Assembly: GCA_964647625.1 (NCBI GenBank)
Contig: CAZYHZ010000013.1
Coordinates: 22,512 to 86,511 of the forward strand
DNA: 64,000 bases
Reading direction: 5' to 3'
From: DASRJG01 sp964647625
Lineage (GTDB): Bacteria > Acidobacteriota > Polarisedimenticolia > Polarisedimenticolales > DASRJG01
The notes under the pieces are model-generated. The model saw only the letters and a list, made by a program, of their open reading frames with translations. It searched no databases and was not told the DNA's origin. How positions within the stretch are numbered: position 1 is the stretch's first letter; each line of letters begins with the position of its first letter. Positions 24,515-34,123 of the stretch are shown here, one piece after another. The position numbers were made by a program, and so were the translations under genes.

Positions 24515-25753
24515 CTAGGTCTTTTCGCGCCACCGTGCAACGAACACCGCCGCCGCAAGATCGCCCGTGACGTTGAGCACGGTCGCGAACAGGTCGGGGA
24601 TCGCGTCCACCGCGATGAGGACGCCGATGCCCTCGACGGGCAGCCCGATCGATATGAACATCGGCGTCAACATCAGGAACGCGCCGCGCGGCACGCCGGG
24701 GCCGGCGAACGCCAGGAAGATCGCCGTGAACGCGATCGTCAGGTATGCCGAGATGCCGAGCGGGACCTGATAGAACCAGCCGATGAAGAGTGCGCCCCAC
24801 GTCCAGGAAACCGGGGCCGCGAACTTGAACATCGAGACGGATACCGGCAGCACGAACCCCGTCACGTCGGAGGGTAAGCGCAAATCGTCCTCGGCTCCGC
24901 GGACGAGCGCCGGCAGGGTCGCAATCGACGAGCTCGACGAGAACGCGATCGTCTGCGACGGCAGCGCCGCGCGGGCGAATTCGCGCACCGGCAGGCCGGT
25001 CAGGATCGAGACCGCCGGATACAGCAGCAGGACGAACACGATACAGCCGAGCGAATAGGCAACGATATAAAAGCCGACGCCGCCCGCGAACCCCGCGCCG
25101 CCGTGGGCGCCGAGGCTGAGCATCAGCACGAACACGCCGGCGGGCGCGAGCCAAATCACCCAGCCGACGAGCACCAGCATGGCGTCGCCGAGCGCGCGAA
25201 AGAACCGCAGCATGAGGTCGCGCCCTTCGGCGGGAATGCGGCCGATGGCCAGCGCGAACAGCAGCGTGAACGCGACGAGCGGCAGCATGGCGCCGTTCGC
25301 CGCCGCGGCGACGGGATTGACCGGAAGCAGCGACAGCAGCCAGTTCCAGAATCCGACGGGAGTGGGCGTTGCCGTAAGCGCCGCCGCCGCTTCCGCGGCT
25401 CCGGGCGGCAGCCCGGGCCGCACGCTGACGAGGTGCGGCAGCCATGAGAACAGCGCGACGCCGAGCGGGATCGCCAGCGCGCTCGCCGCGGTCAGCATCG
25501 CGATGAAGACCACGAGGGTCCGGCCGCCGATCCTGCCGATCGAGCCGACGCCCGACGCGGACGCCACGCCGGTGATCACGAGCGACACCATGAGCGGGAT
25601 CACGGTCATCCGGATCGCGTTGACCCACAGCGTGCCGGCCGGCGCGATCGCATCGACGGCCTTGAGCAGCGTGTCGTTTCCCGACGCGGCCACGGCCAGG
25701 CCGGCACCGAGCCCCGCACCGAGGCCGATGAGAACGCGGGTGCTCTCCTTCAC
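24515..25753 (-). CDS. DAACS-family dicarboxylate/amino acid:cation symporter
   Basis: A 412-residue multi-pass membrane protein. The serine-rich re-entrant loop reads FSSSSSIATLPAL, and the substrate/cation site region reads VSVSMFKFAAPVSWTWGALF and DAIPDLFATVLNVTGDLAAA, the usual D...N-x-x-G-D pattern of Glt/DctA proteins. It imports C4-dicarboxylates or acidic amino acids with Na+ or H+; the exact substrate cannot be read from sequence. It sits 13 bp after the SDR gene on the same strand and has left a deleted recent duplicate at 22256. Confidence 0.92.
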   Translation of the reverse strand: MKESTRVLIGLGAGLGAGLAVAASGNDTLLKAVDAIAPAGTLWVNAIRMTVIPLMVSLVITGVASASGVGSIGRIGGRTLVVFIAMLTAASALAIPLGVALFSWLPHLVSVRPGLPPGAAEAAAALTATPTPVGFWNWLLSLLPVNPVAAAANGAMLPLVAFTLLFALAIGRIPAEGRDLMLRFFRALGDAMLVLVGWVIWLAPAGVFVLMLSLGAHGGAGFAGGVGFYIVAYSLGCIVFVLLLYPAVSILTGLPVREFARAALPSQTIAFSSSSSIATLPALVRGAEDDLRLPSDVTGFVLPVSVSMFKFAAPVSWTWGALFIGWFYQVPLGISAYLTIAFTAIFLAFAGPGVPRGAFLMLTPMFISIGLPVEGIGVLIAVDAIPDLFATVLNVTGDLAAAVFVARWREKT

Positions 25754-25766
25754 GGCGTGCGGCCCC

Positions 25767-26525
25767 TCACATCATGAGGTCGCCGCCGTTGATGTCGAGC
25801 GACGCCCCGGTGATATAGCCGGCGCTCTCCGACGCGGCGAAGCAGATCAGGTCGGCGACTTCACGTGCGGTCCCGAGGCGGGGGACGGGAAACCCCTTCG
25901 CGAGATCCTCGAGGACGGAAGGCGTTGCGCTCTCGCGCGTCAACTCCGTGTCGATCATCCCCGGGCAGACGGCATTGACGGTGATGCCGTACTTGCCGAG
26001 CTCCTTCGCCGCCGCCCGCGTCAATCCCAGAAGCCCGGTCTTCGACGCGGTGTAGTGCGCGCCGCCGAGCGTGCTGACCATGCGCCCGCCGGTGGACGAG
26101 ATGTTCACGACGCGCCCATACCCCTGCGCCTTCATCGCCGGCAAGACGGCCTGCGTCAGCACGAACGGCGCCGTCAAGTTCACGTCGAGCGCACGGCGCC
26201 ATTCGGCGGCGCTGATCTGCTCGAGCCGCGTCGTGAGCGGAAGAGCCGCGTTGTTGACGAGGATGTCGATGCGGCCGAATCGATCGAGCACTCGCTTCAC
26301 GATCGACGCCGCCTGGGCGTCGTCGGCAACGTCCCCGTCCACGGCGAAGGCGCGCTCTCCGACCGCGCGGGCCGCGGCTTCGGCTCGTGCTCGGTCACGC
26401 GCGTTCACCGCGACGCTCGCGCCTCGCTCGTGAAGGCGGAGCGCTGCCGCGAGTCCCAGGCCGCGCGACGCCCCCGTGATCAGCGCCACGCGGCCTGCAA
26501 AGTCGTCGATGGATCGCTCGTTCAC
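25767..26525 (-). CDS. SDR-family oxidoreductase (classical, NAD(P)-dependent)
   Basis: A 252-residue Rossmann enzyme. Cofactor motif ALITGASRGLG, structural motif NNAA, catalytic Ser in VVNISSTGGRM and Tyr/Lys in AHYTASKTGLLG, and the C-terminal YITGASLDINGGDLMM typical of FabG-like enzymes. All catalytic residues are present. GTG 26525 is favoured over GTG 26564 because TATACT (26535-26540, reverse strand) ends 9 nt before it, giving a leaderless transcript. First gene of the operon with the symporter and the unknown membrane protein; perhaps it acts on an imported acid, but the substrate is unknown. Confidence 0.92.
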   Translation of the reverse strand: MNERSIDDFAGRVALITGASRGLGLAAALRLHERGASVAVNARDRARAEAAARAVGERAFAVDGDVADDAQAASIVKRVLDRFGRIDILVNNAALPLTTRLEQISAAEWRRALDVNLTAPFVLTQAVLPAMKAQGYGRVVNISSTGGRMVSTLGGAHYTASKTGLLGLTRAAAKELGKYGITVNAVCPGMIDTELTRESATPSVLEDLAKGFPVPRLGTAREVADLICFAASESAGYITGASLDINGGDLMM

Positions 26526-26637
26526 GGGATGCGGAGTATATGCGCGGAATCCGCGGTCAGGCACACGGCAGCCAATTGGGCTTGTGAACCGTCAGGCGAC
26601 CCGAGCGCTCCGGGTCCGGCGTCAACTCATGGGAGGA

Positions 26638-27603
26638 TCAGTTGTTCGTGAACGAGATCCTCGAGTCGTTGTGAAAATTCTTGACCTGCTGCACGGTGAT
26701 CTCGGCCGGGCCGACGCAAGATGCCGTGGTCCCGCCGGCCGTGCTCTTGGTCGTCCCGATCTCCGACCACATCACCGCAACGTTGTGAGTGCCGTTGCCC
26801 GGCATCGGTACGACAAAGTCGAAGCCGTGCGTCGACAGCGTCGTGAGGAGAACCTGGAAATTGCACCCGGGGGCGGGGGCCTGGCACAAGCCGGCGCCGA
26901 CACCGTCGGTCGGGTTGGTGCACGTGTTACCTACCGGGCAATCGGAATCCGTCGTGCACGCGCCGGCCGGCGCGGGAGCGATGCACGTGGCCAGATTTCC
27001 GAACAGCGTATTGCTGACCTGCTGGATTCTCTGATCGTAGACGACGCACTGGCTGGGAAAGACCGGAAGGCCGCCGGTGAACGTCTGATGGCCGGGGCTG
27101 CCGCTGACGACGGGGTCGACGAAGACGCAAACCTGGATTCCAACGTCGGCCGTCGCATCGGCGACGGTGGTCGTCAGGCTCGTCTTGGTGAACAGCCCGG
27201 TATCGAGCGAGGGTCTGATGAGCAGCGTCGTTCCGTAACCGTTCGGTGTCCTGATGTCCGTCGTGAGCGAGGTCAGCGAGGTCCCGCCCGTGAGAGTGGC
27301 TCCGGTAAACGCGCCGGCGCCCACGCAAACCCCCGAGAGCCCGCAGACGGTATCGCTCGGACAGTCCGAGCTCGTCGTGCACGCGGTGGCCGACGTGCAA
27401 ACGCCCGCCGTGCAGGTCGGAGCGCCCGCGGGACACTGTCCGCTGTTCGTGCACGTCGAGGCGCTGAACGTGGCCGGAACGGCCACGCACGAGGCCGACG
27501 TGCCGGTCGCTGTGAAGTTGCCGCTGCTGTCCGCGAACGCACCGGCTGCGGCAAGCATGAACACGAGCGTGCTGAGCATACAAATGGATGCGAGCTTCCT
27601 CAT
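26638..27603 (-). CDS. Secreted cysteine-rich protein
   Basis: A 321-residue protein with signal peptide (MRKLASICMLSTLVFMLAAAGAFA), preceded by GGAGGA. It carries Cys-rich repeats of EGF-like spacing (CTNSGQCPAGAPTCTAGVC, CTTSSDCPSDTVCGLSGVC, CTTDSDCPVGNTC), like those in myxobacterial and acidobacterial surface proteins. These probably form disulphide-bonded modules outside the cell. The remaining beta-rich regions match nothing I know. It lacks the -CP terminus found in other secreted proteins here, ending RISFTNN. Confidence 0.8.
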   Translation of the reverse strand: MRKLASICMLSTLVFMLAAAGAFADSSGNFTATGTSASCVAVPATFSASTCTNSGQCPAGAPTCTAGVCTSATACTTSSDCPSDTVCGLSGVCVGAGAFTGATLTGGTSLTSLTTDIRTPNGYGTTLLIRPSLDTGLFTKTSLTTTVADATADVGIQVCVFVDPVVSGSPGHQTFTGGLPVFPSQCVVYDQRIQQVSNTLFGNLATCIAPAPAGACTTDSDCPVGNTCTNPTDGVGAGLCQAPAPGCNFQVLLTTLSTHGFDFVVPMPGNGTHNVAVMWSEIGTTKSTAGGTTASCVGPAEITVQQVKNFHNDSRISFTNN

Positions 27604-27873
27604 TGCGCTTCCTCCGTGAGGCGTCTTGGTTCTGCGGCACGCCACTGACGGCAGCCCACCATCGGGACACAGCCAGGAAATCTCGATACGCGCCGACGAG
27701 CTGCGGCCTAAGCAAGAGCCGAGCCGAGCTCGGTGTGGTGCGTTCTGCGCGTGAACATCACGACGGAGCGCGAACGGGGCACTCCCATGGCCGGGGAGAA
27801 TTGACGTCGTCTGTACTTCGCGCTACACGGCGAATCGTTTTGACACGCGACTTCGGTGGCGCCCCGCCGGACG

Positions 27874-28458
27874 CTACGGGCGCCCGTACACGCGAAACTG
27901 CACGATCCTGAAATCCGCATTCGTGTCGATGGTCCACATCAGGTCTTGAAGGCTCGCGTCGAACATCGAGGCTGGCTGAAGCTGAAACCTCGACTGGCCC
28001 TTTCCACGCGTAAGATCCAGCGTGCCCAGCAAACAGAGCGTCTCTCCACTCTGGAAATCCGTGAGCGTGTCGGCGCAAATCTTGATGTTTCCGCCGGGTT
28101 TTCCGAGGATCCTCGCGTAGATGTCGAAAGTACCCACCGCGTAGGTCGCAAGGATCGCCTGGTGATCGGCGGTCGCGTCGCAGTCCACGATGAGCCAATC
28201 GTCCGAGGAATTCTGGACGAGCACGTGGGCGCTCTTCGCGTCGCGATTTACCAGGATCCTTTGACCGTTGCCACAGTTTCCGTCATAGCTCCGGTCCGCC
28301 GGGTATCCGATGACGTTGAAATTGAATACGAGCTGGGATCCGGCTGGAATCCCCGGAGGAGCCGCCTGGGAATCACCGGCCAATGTGAGCACGGCGGCGC
28401 ATGTGAGCGCCATCAAGGCCGGCCGAGTAACAGACCCTCGGATCGGGAATCGTCGCAT
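27874..28458 (-). CDS. Secreted hypothetical protein
   Basis: A 194-residue protein. The start at 28458 (MRRFPIRGSVTRPALMALTC) gives a signal peptide ending near GDSQAA and has GGAG upstream. The mature part is beta-rich, with an opening GSQLVFNFNVIGYP and four cysteines that could pair (CGNGQ, VDCDA, KICAD, TLCLLG). No family recognised. Regions of about 270 bp on its downstream side and 290 bp on its upstream side hold no convincing gene. Confidence 0.7.
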   Translation of the reverse strand: MRRFPIRGSVTRPALMALTCAAVLTLAGDSQAAPPGIPAGSQLVFNFNVIGYPADRSYDGNCGNGQRILVNRDAKSAHVLVQNSSDDWLIVDCDATADHQAILATYAVGTFDIYARILGKPGGNIKICADTLTDFQSGETLCLLGTLDLTRGKGQSRFQLQPASMFDASLQDLMWTIDTNADFRIVQFRVYGRP

Positions 28459-28750
28459 GAGGTTCTCCAGTGTCACGCGACTCGCCATGAGCGCGCGGCA
28501 CTGGGAACTAACAGCACATACGATGCCCGGTCGACGATCCGAGGAAGCGACAGCAGAAGTTCTCGTCGGGCGCAAACTTCGACATGTCATCGACCCACTC
28601 GAGCTCCGAGGGGCTTACACGGCTGCACCGTAGATTCCGATTCGGCAGTCGGCACTCAACCCCCGCTTGGCAGTAGGGTTGGTGGGACTCGGCGTCGCGG
28701 CAGTTCTTGACGAAGTCGGAGTAGAGTCACGCCCAAGCTGGGGATGCCGG

Positions 28751-29389
28751 ATGGGTGTGATCCCGCTCGGGGACGTGACGCGACGTCCCACAAGGATGCC
28801 GGTCGCGACGCGCGGAATCATCGCGGTCAACATCGCCGTTTTCGTGCTCGAGCTGCTCGGGGGCGAAGGATTCGTCGCTCGATGGTCCGTGATTCCCGCC
28901 GACATCGTCGCCGGGCGTCACTGGATCACGATCCTCACGGCGATGTTCATGCACGCGAGCTGGTCCCACATCATCGGCAACATGGTCTTCCTCTGGGCGT
29001 TCGGACCCGAGATCGAGGACCTCATGGGGAGGGGACGGTACGTCGTCTTCTACCTACTCGGCGGACTTGCGGCCACGGCGGCACAGCTGGCCGCCGGCCC
29101 CGCGTCCACCGTCCCGAACTTGGGCGCGAGCGGCGCGATCGCAACGGTGATGGGAGCGTTCCTGGTCACCTATCCGCGGGACAGCATTCGCTCGCTGCTC
29201 GTGCTGTTCGTCTTCGTCCGCGTGACGTATCTCCCCGCCGCGCTCCTCATCGGCATGTGGTTCTTGATCCAGTTCGTCAGCCTCGGCGCCGTGGCGCAGC
29301 AATCGGCGGGAGGAGTGGCGTACGCGGCCCACGTCGGCGGGTTCATCTTCGGTGCGGTCTTCGCGAGAGCTTTCGAGCCCAAGGAGTGA
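28751..29389 (+). CDS. Rhomboid family intramembrane serine protease
   Basis: A 212-residue polytopic protein with all rhomboid signatures: HIIGN (N77) in the second helix region, catalytic Ser127 in GASGA and His194 in YAAHVGG. Six membrane segments can be drawn, the minimal bacterial topology. It cleaves membrane-anchored substrates within the bilayer; the substrate is unknown. An N-terminal segment (VIPLGDVTRRPTRMPVAT) precedes the first helix. It converges with the kinase gene, stop to stop 9 bp apart. Confidence 0.93.
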   Translation: MGVIPLGDVTRRPTRMPVATRGIIAVNIAVFVLELLGGEGFVARWSVIPADIVAGRHWITILTAMFMHASWSHIIGNMVFLWAFGPEIEDLMGRGRYVVFYLLGGLAATAAQLAAGPASTVPNLGASGAIATVMGAFLVTYPRDSIRSLLVLFVFVRVTYLPAALLIGMWFLIQFVSLGAVAQQSAGGVAYAAHVGGFIFGAVFARAFEPKE

Positions 29390-29398
29390 GCTCGACGC

Positions 29399-32041
29399 TC
29401 ACCGCTTCTCCAGCCCCGCCGTCCAGTCAAGGAACAGCTCGATCTCACGGTGCGGCGGTTCGGCGGCCACGCTGAACAGGAAGCGCTCGCCGTCCGCCGT
29501 TTGATCTCCGCCCGTCGCGCCGTTTGGAATCTTGAAGAGCGGCTTCGGGGTGCCCGGCCGGAACTCGTCGCCCGCCTCGACCGGCACGGCCATCAAGGTG
29601 TCGTCATGCACGAAGAACAGGTCTTTCCCGCCCTTCGACCACGACGCGAATTTTCCACCGTCGCTCGAGACGCGCACCTTGTGCCCCGGCTTCGGAAACG
29701 ACTGGACGTAGATCTCGTGCGCGCCGGTTTCGGTCGACGTGTAGGCGAGCCAGCGCCCGTCCGGAGACACGTGCGGCTCGAGCTCCGAGAATGGCGAATT
29801 CAGATAGACCTCGGGCTTGCGCGCGCCGCCGTCCATCGGCATCAGCCAGATGTCGCCCTGCGTGACGGGGTCGACGATTCGAAGGACGAGGAACTTCCCG
29901 TCCGGCGACCAATCCTCGACGTATTTGAACTGCGCGTCGGTCGTCGGAACAAGCTCGGGGCTGCCTGCACCGTCGGAGCTTGCGACGTAGACCTCCGTGC
30001 GGCCGGTCTGGTTCGACGTGAATGCCACGCGGCGGCCGTCGGGAGACCAGGCCAGGCTCGATTCCGTGGACATCGTGGGCGCGAAACGGGTCGGCATCGA
30101 GCGCGCCAGATCGACGATCCAGATGTCGGTTCCATTCGTGACCCCGGCGCGGCGGCCGTCCGGAGAAAGCTGCTGCACCTTCCAGGGCCCGGCGGGAACG
30201 GTCAGCGCAGGGCCTGCCGCGCCCGAGCGCTCGAGCCACTGAAGCTTCGTCGGGGCCGCTGCGTTCTGGAGAACGATCAGGCGATTGTTCGTCGATGCGG
30301 AGGCGACGGGCTCGGCGTCCATGTCGGAATACACGGGAGCGTTGCCGATGGCGACGGCGTTGCCCGCCAGCTCGAGGCGACCGGTGTCGAAGCGCTGGGC
30401 CAAGACCCGGCCTTCGCGCGCAAACACGAGGTATCCCGGCTCGGCGTAGACCGCCGCCGATCGCGCGGTCAGGACCTTCTTCACGGACTTCGATTTCAAG
30501 GAGCCGACGTAAGTGTCCCAGCCGTCCGGCCCCGGCGGAATCGTCGCGTACAGGAAATGGTCGCCGTCGGGCAGGAAGAAGGGGAATCGGTGCGCCGTCT
30601 CGTGCCGTCCCGGATCGAGCGTCGTGACCGGTGCCGTCGCGCCTCCATCCGACGACACCCGCAAGAGCGGTCCTTCCTGAGCCGGCGCGAACACGATGAC
30701 GCCATCTCGATTCCACGTCCCGCCGCGTCCCCTGACCGCGTCGCAGAGGGTCACCGGTGACCCGCCGTCGATCGCGACCTTCTTGAGCTTCCCATCGCCG
30801 TCGTCGAAGTACGCGAGGGTACGGCCGTCGGCGGACCAGAACATGGGTCCGTGACTGTGTGTGTCGGGGAAGGCGTGAGCCGAATCGGAGCCGAGCGCCC
30901 GGACCCAGATCGAATTCCCCTCCGGGCCGCCGGCGCTGAATGCGACGTTGCGCCCATCCGGCGAGAGGCCGACGTACGACCAGTACTGTTCGAGCGTCGT
31001 GCCTGCGGGAGCGTTGATCGAAGCGCGGATCGGCTCCAGCTCTTTCGGCTTCGAAAATCCGGCGAAGAGCGAGTACGCGGCGACGGCGAGCGCTACGGCG
31101 GCGACGGCCCAAGGGATCAGCGGGCGCGCGCCGCGGCGAGCGGCCACGGGCGCGGATGCTCCCGGCCCCACCGCAGGCTTCGATCCCGCATCGCGCATCC
31201 AGTCGAGCTGCAGCTTGACGTCGTGCGCGCTCTGGACGCGGTCGGCGGGGTCTTTCGTGAGGCACGCGCTCACCAGGCTGTCGAGCGCCGGCGGGCTCAT
31301 CGACGTCACCTGCGACACCGGCGCGGGGGACACGTGCATGACGGCCGCGATCAAAGACGCCTGGCTCGTCCCGTCGAAAGCGCGCTTGCCCGTCGCCATC
31401 TCGTAGAGGACGCAGCCGAGCGCCCACAGGTCGGCGCGGGCATCGGCTTCTTTCCCTTCGAGCTGCTCCGGGGCCATGTACTGGAACGTCCCGATGATGG
31501 TGCCCTCGGCCGTCAACGGGCCGACGACGGTCGGCGAGCTGGTCAACTCGCTCGTCGTGCCCAGGCCGACCGCGCGGGCGAGGCCGAAGTCCATCAGCTT
31601 CGCGCCGGATTTCGTGATCATCACGTTGCCGGGCTTGAGATCGCGGTGCATGACTCCCGCGCGATGCGCGCGATCGAGGGCGTCGGCGATCTGCCCGCCG
31701 AACTTCAGGACGTCGGCGAGCGGGAGTGCGCCCTTCGTCAGCCGAGCGGCCAGCGTCTCTCCCTCGATCAGCTCCATCACGAGGTAGTCGGTATCGCCCT
31801 CGCGGCCGACGTCGTGGAGCGTGCAGATATTCGGGTGGTTCAAGGCCGAGACGGTCTTGGCCTCGCGCTCGAACCGCGCGCGGACGTCCGGGTTCGACGA
31901 CAGGTGCCGCGGTAGCACCTTAACCGCGACCTCGCGCCCGAGCCGCGTGTCCTTCGCGCGATACACCTCGCCCATGCCGCCCGCGCCGAGCGGGGCGACG
32001 ATCTCGTAGGGGCCGAGCCGGTTTCCGGGGGAAAGGGACAA
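29399..32041 (-). CDS. Ser/Thr protein kinase with C-terminal TolB/PD40 propeller (kinase 1)
   Basis: An 880-residue protein. Residues 11-270 are a PknB-type kinase: GAGGMG loop (19-24), Lys41, HRDLKPGN with catalytic Asp134, and DFG (151-153). One membrane helix follows (IPWAVAAVALAVAAYSLF, about 310-330), then an extracytoplasmic beta-propeller of PD40/TolB repeats (WSPDGRRVAF, VSPDGRWLAY). The start codon appears to be TTG, with AAGGA 8-9 nt upstream. This layout is common in Acidobacteriota and fits signal reception outside and phosphorylation inside. It follows the cyclase gene by 42 bp, perhaps in one operon. Confidence 0.93.
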   Translation of the reverse strand: MSLSPGNRLGPYEIVAPLGAGGMGEVYRAKDTRLGREVAVKVLPRHLSSNPDVRARFEREAKTVSALNHPNICTLHDVGREGDTDYLVMELIEGETLAARLTKGALPLADVLKFGGQIADALDRAHRAGVMHRDLKPGNVMITKSGAKLMDFGLARAVGLGTTSELTSSPTVVGPLTAEGTIIGTFQYMAPEQLEGKEADARADLWALGCVLYEMATGKRAFDGTSQASLIAAVMHVSPAPVSQVTSMSPPALDSLVSACLTKDPADRVQSAHDVKLQLDWMRDAGSKPAVGPGASAPVAARRGARPLIPWAVAAVALAVAAYSLFAGFSKPKELEPIRASINAPAGTTLEQYWSYVGLSPDGRNVAFSAGGPEGNSIWVRALGSDSAHAFPDTHSHGPMFWSADGRTLAYFDDGDGKLKKVAIDGGSPVTLCDAVRGRGGTWNRDGVIVFAPAQEGPLLRVSSDGGATAPVTTLDPGRHETAHRFPFFLPDGDHFLYATIPPGPDGWDTYVGSLKSKSVKKVLTARSAAVYAEPGYLVFAREGRVLAQRFDTGRLELAGNAVAIGNAPVYSDMDAEPVASASTNNRLIVLQNAAAPTKLQWLERSGAAGPALTVPAGPWKVQQLSPDGRRAGVTNGTDIWIVDLARSMPTRFAPTMSTESSLAWSPDGRRVAFTSNQTGRTEVYVASSDGAGSPELVPTTDAQFKYVEDWSPDGKFLVLRIVDPVTQGDIWLMPMDGGARKPEVYLNSPFSELEPHVSPDGRWLAYTSTETGAHEIYVQSFPKPGHKVRVSSDGGKFASWSKGGKDLFFVHDDTLMAVPVEAGDEFRPGTPKPLFKIPNGATGGDQTADGERFLFSVAAEPPHREIELFLDWTAGLEKR

Positions 32042-32083
32042 TGGAGGGTCCTTATCTAATGATGGGAGGCGGGGATTGTAGGG

Positions 32084-34039
32084 TCACGCGTCCGGCAACT
32101 CCAGCCTCCGCAAAAGTGCCGTGAATCGCGCGTCGGAGCGGAGCGGATCGAACCCGGGCATGCCGGTGTAGTAGAGGAGGCCTTGATGTTCGTCTTCCGC
32201 CCGCGCGAGAACGTCGAACGCGTCGTCGATCTCGCCGAGCGCCCCCAAGATCCAGGCCTCGGAAACGGCCGTGGGAGAGCCCGCAGGTCGCGCTCGCAGC
32301 TCGGCGAGAGTGGCGCGGGCCTCGTCATGCCGGCCCGCCGCCGCGAGCGCCCACCCGAGCGTACCGAGAAAGTACGGCGCACGGTAGGCCACCGCGACAC
32401 CGCGCTCGCCCGCCGCGATGCCTTCCTCGAACCTCCCCAGAGCCACTTTCGCCATGCAGGACGCGGCGATGGCCGAGGCGTCGTCCTTCTGGAAGGTGAG
32501 CGCATCGTCGATCTCGCGAAGCGCTTCCTCCGGCATTCCGCAGACCAAGAGCCCCCAGCCGGCGAGCATGTAAGGAAACGACGCGAGCGGGTCGGCTTCC
32601 TTGGCGCGCTGGAACAAGGGCAGCGCCTCGGCGAGCCGCCGGCGGCCGCACAGCGTGACCGCGAACGAGGCGAGGGCGAGGACGTGGTCGTGCTCGAGCT
32701 CGATGGCGCGGCGCCAGGCCGTCTCCATCGCGTCCCACCTGCGCTCGAGAAACGCCGCGAACGCCTCGACGTGCAAACCCTCCGCCGATTCTCCCTGTAG
32801 CTGCTGCGCGGTGGCCAGCATCTTCCTCGCGGCCGTGCAGGCCGCGCGCGGCTGGATCATGCCCATGTGGGCCGAGAGAATGGTGATTTCCGCGAGTCCG
32901 GTCCAGGAGGGAGCGTGAGCGGGATCGAGGCGCACGGCGTCCTCGAAGGCTCGGAGCGCGCCGCCGAAGTCCTCGACCCCCCGGAGGTGCCGGCCCTTCA
33001 GATAGGCACGATAGGCATCCAGGTTCACGGCTTGCGGTCGCGCCTGAACCGCCCGGGCGGCGGGGGAGAGCCGCGCCTTCACCGCCTCGACCACGCCCGC
33101 GGCGATCTCGTCCTGAATCGCAAACACGTCGACGGCCTCGCGATCGAACCGCTCCGACCAGAGCTGGTACCCGCTCGCGACGTCGGTGAGCTGTGCGGTG
33201 ACGCGCAGGCGCCCGCCCGCCGTCCGGACGCTGCCTTCGAGGACGTGGCCGACCGACAGGGAGCGGGCGATCGTGTCGAGGTCGTCGCCGCTGCGCCCCG
33301 CGCGGAACGCCGACGTGCGGGACGCGACGCGAAAACCCTCGATCCGCATCAGCGCGCTCATGATCTCTTCGGCCATCCCCTCACAGAGATACTCCTGGTC
33401 CTTCGCCGCGCTCATGTCGGAAAACGGCAGGACCGCGATCGACAGCGGGACGCCCGGAAGCCCCTTGAACTTATCCGGCAGCGCGGGGTTCCCGATGTCG
33501 TCGGCGTAGAGATTGACGACCGCGATGCGAACGCCGTGCTTGACCTCGCATTCACCCAGCTCGTGCAGCAGCGGCTGCCACTGCCGGTAGTGCGCGAGGT
33601 CGTCGGCGACGCGCTTCGATAGCAAGACGTGGCCCGCGTCGCCGCAGTCCATGACGCGCTGTGCCAGGTTGATCCCAGCACCCGCGACGTTCGCCCGATC
33701 GTTGACGTCGATGACCTCGCTGATCGGCCCGCTGTGGATCCCCATCCGGACCCGCAGCTCGGGGCGCTGCTTGATCGCGCGGCTCAGCTCGACGGCGCAT
33801 CGAACAGGAGCCTCCGGGGTGCTGCGGAACACCAGCGCCATGCCGTCGCCGGTCGCGAGCCGGATCAGCTTCGCATTCGCTTCGGCAGCGCGGACTTGCT
33901 CGGAGCCGCGAACCATCCCGTTCAGCAGCGCGAGCACCGCGGTCTGCTCGTCGATGAGCAGCTTCGAGTACCCGACGATGTCGATGAAGAGAACGTGCCC
34001 GATCTCGAGGGACAGGTCGCGATCTCCGTCACCGGGCAT
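32084..34039 (-). CDS. Class III nucleotide cyclase fused to TolB-like and TPR domains
   Basis: A 651-residue cytoplasmic protein. Residues 10-170 are a class III cyclase with metal-binding Asp20 (FIDIVGYSKLL) and Asp65 (ATGDGMALVF) and the transition-state Asn/Arg in GAGINLAQRVMD, so activity is plausible. Next is a TolB/FlgO-like segment (AVLPFSDMSAAKDQEYLCEG, EGFRVASRTSAF), then TPR repeats to the end. Such proteins make cAMP or cGMP in response to bound ligands or partners. The neighbouring kinase gene suggests a shared signalling unit. ATG 34039 has a weak Shine-Dalgarno but a TAAATA 7 nt upstream. Confidence 0.9.
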   Translation of the reverse strand: MPGDGDRDLSLEIGHVLFIDIVGYSKLLIDEQTAVLALLNGMVRGSEQVRAAEANAKLIRLATGDGMALVFRSTPEAPVRCAVELSRAIKQRPELRVRMGIHSGPISEVIDVNDRANVAGAGINLAQRVMDCGDAGHVLLSKRVADDLAHYRQWQPLLHELGECEVKHGVRIAVVNLYADDIGNPALPDKFKGLPGVPLSIAVLPFSDMSAAKDQEYLCEGMAEEIMSALMRIEGFRVASRTSAFRAGRSGDDLDTIARSLSVGHVLEGSVRTAGGRLRVTAQLTDVASGYQLWSERFDREAVDVFAIQDEIAAGVVEAVKARLSPAARAVQARPQAVNLDAYRAYLKGRHLRGVEDFGGALRAFEDAVRLDPAHAPSWTGLAEITILSAHMGMIQPRAACTAARKMLATAQQLQGESAEGLHVEAFAAFLERRWDAMETAWRRAIELEHDHVLALASFAVTLCGRRRLAEALPLFQRAKEADPLASFPYMLAGWGLLVCGMPEEALREIDDALTFQKDDASAIAASCMAKVALGRFEEGIAAGERGVAVAYRAPYFLGTLGWALAAAGRHDEARATLAELRARPAGSPTAVSEAWILGALGEIDDAFDVLARAEDEHQGLLYYTGMPGFDPLRSDARFTALLRRLELPDA

Positions 34040-34123
34040 GCGCCCCTATTTAGCATGCCGGAACCTCGGACGCGAGGGCGATAGGATGCGCGCCGCGCGC
34101 TCGGGCGTAGACTGGCGGCTTCC

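Noticed and set aside
24504..25628. Long upstream extension of the unknown membrane protein
   Set aside because: This part is the shadow of the symporter gene on the same strand in another frame; the GTG at 24503 fits the operon spacing.
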